Shown here: positions 63,240-64,000 of the stretch, piece after piece
Layout of the letters: each line of letters opens with the position of its first letter
Position numbering within the stretch: position 1 is the stretch's first letter
DNA from: Ascarosepion bandense
Taxonomy: Eukaryota > Mollusca > Cephalopoda > Sepiida > Sepiidae
NCBI GenBank assembly: GCA_037127315.1
Contig: JBBBDQ010000346.1
Coordinates: 4,416,001-4,480,000 of the forward strand
Length of the DNA: 64,000 nt
Direction of reading: 5' to 3'
The notes under the pieces: generated by a model
Database searches by the model: none
Told to the model about the DNA's origin: nothing
The model's input: the letters and a program-made list of their open reading frames with translations, nothing else
Translations under genes and position numbers: made by a program

Positions 63240-64000
63240 CTGCTTTTTCCCCTTCGCTATCGACCTCTATCTCTGGATTTCTCGCTCAGTTTTATTCAGA
63301 AAAAACATCATTTATCTCTTTTTTTTTTCTCCTTCGTTCTTTGCGTACTGACATTGCCAATTGTTTCTTTCTTAAATTCTTTCTTTATTCTTTCTTTCTT
63401 AATTTCTATCGACCGTTCTTACTTTCTTTTTCTTGCCATGCTCTTCAACTTTTCCATGTAACATCCTTTTCTTTATGATAAATATACTTTTTTTTCTTTC
63501 TTTTTTGTTTGTTTGTTTCTGTATTTCTATTTTAATTTTCGTCCTTATTTCTTTTCTTTTTTTCTTTTTTTTTTCGAGAAATCAGTTTTCTTTCTTTTTT
63601 CTTTCTTTCTACTTACTATGTTCAAATTATTTTCAACCTTTTCTTTTTGCTAAATAAACTCTTTCTTACTTCTTTTCTTTCTTTCTTAAATTTTGTCCTT
63701 ATTTCTTTTCCCTTTCTTTTTCTTTCAGGAAATTAGTTTTCTTTCTTTCTTTTTTCTTTCTTAAACTATGTCCTTATTTCTTTTTTTTTTTCTTTTTGTT
63801 TCTGGAAATTAGTCTTTCTTTTTTTCTTTCTTTCTTTATTTCTTTCTTAAATTTTGTCGTTATTTCTTTTCCTTTTCTTTTTATTTCGGGAAATCAGTCT
63901 TTTTTTTTCTTTTTTTTTTTCTTTCTGAAACTTTGTCCTCATTTCTTTTCTTTTTTTTCTTTCGAAAAATCAGTCTTTCTTTCTTTCTTTCTTTCTTTCT
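63240..64000. repeat. Polypyrimidine tract, TTTC-rich, to the right edge
   Basis: C+T-rich plus strand with a loosely repeated block (TTTCTTAAATTTTGTC, TTATTTCTTTTC, GGAAATTAGT-like) recurring about every 80-95 bases from 63540 on, ending in (TTTC)n at the window edge. Confidence 0.88.

Overview
This is a 64-kb piece of animal nuclear DNA with no recognisable host protein-coding gene. It is AT-rich and packed with microsatellites: (TA)n, (GATA)n/(TATC)n, (GAAA)n/(TTTC)n, (GT)n, (ATT)n and (GAA)n. Almost everything identifiable is a transposable-element relic. The mix is several tRNA-derived SINE families, RTE-like, Jockey/CR1-like and R2-like LINEs, many Penelope-like elements (PLEs) with GIY-YIG endonucleases, Tc1, mariner and pogo DNA transposons, and Helitron-like elements. 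Together with the dense microsatellites this suggests a mollusc, most likely a cephalopod such as an octopus. That assignment is inference from repeat character, not from a diagnostic gene. Family names come from reading translations by eye, and clade assignments within LINEs are tentative.

Layout. 1-1738: open reverse transcriptase of an R2-like LINE, minus strand, running off the left edge. 2.5-4.6 kb: SINE and GATA arrays holding a possible 231-bp solo LTR. 5.3-10.4 kb: two minus-strand RTE-like fragments, a paired direct repeat (TRIM-like), a CR1-like 3' end, a 33-bp minisatellite and a plus-strand LINE relic with a tandem triplication. 11-19.4 kb: a Helitron-like element, SINE dimers and triplets, a 2.3-kb purine-rich tract with 188-bp tandem units, and an inverted PLE-like terminus. 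19.5-24.6 kb: pogo-like relic, CR1-like relics, amplified 197-bp Tc1-end units, tRNA-Leu-like SINE. 25.3-28.1 kb: a polypyrimidine tract followed by a polypurine tract. 28-34.6 kb: unique islands, SINE, a PLE relic, a Tc1 relic, another purine tract. 34.6-38.2 kb: a patchwork of mariner, RTE-like LINE, R2-like LINE tail and SINE. 40.6-45.7 kb: a LINE carrying an inverted piece of a nearby minisatellite, a possible LTR, a Helitron-like element. 47.2-52.5 kb: a PLE relic, a hammerhead-like inverted repeat, and a nearly intact PLE inside 897-bp inverted arms. 52.8-53.3 kb: degenerate interstitial telomeric TTAGGG array. 54.5-64 kb: CR1-like and RTE-like 3' ends, SINEs, a 5S rRNA-like sequence fused to a SINE, microsatellites and a pyrimidine-rich end.

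Nothing here forms an operon or pathway. The common theme is retroelement ends. PLE termini recur as inverted pairs, several carrying hammerhead-ribozyme-like cores. RTE-like LINEs all end in (GAA)n, and many SINE ends abut (TA)n tracts. The most notable items are the PLE with long near-identical inverted arms, the 5S-tRNA SINE chimera, and the telomere-like array close to that PLE.
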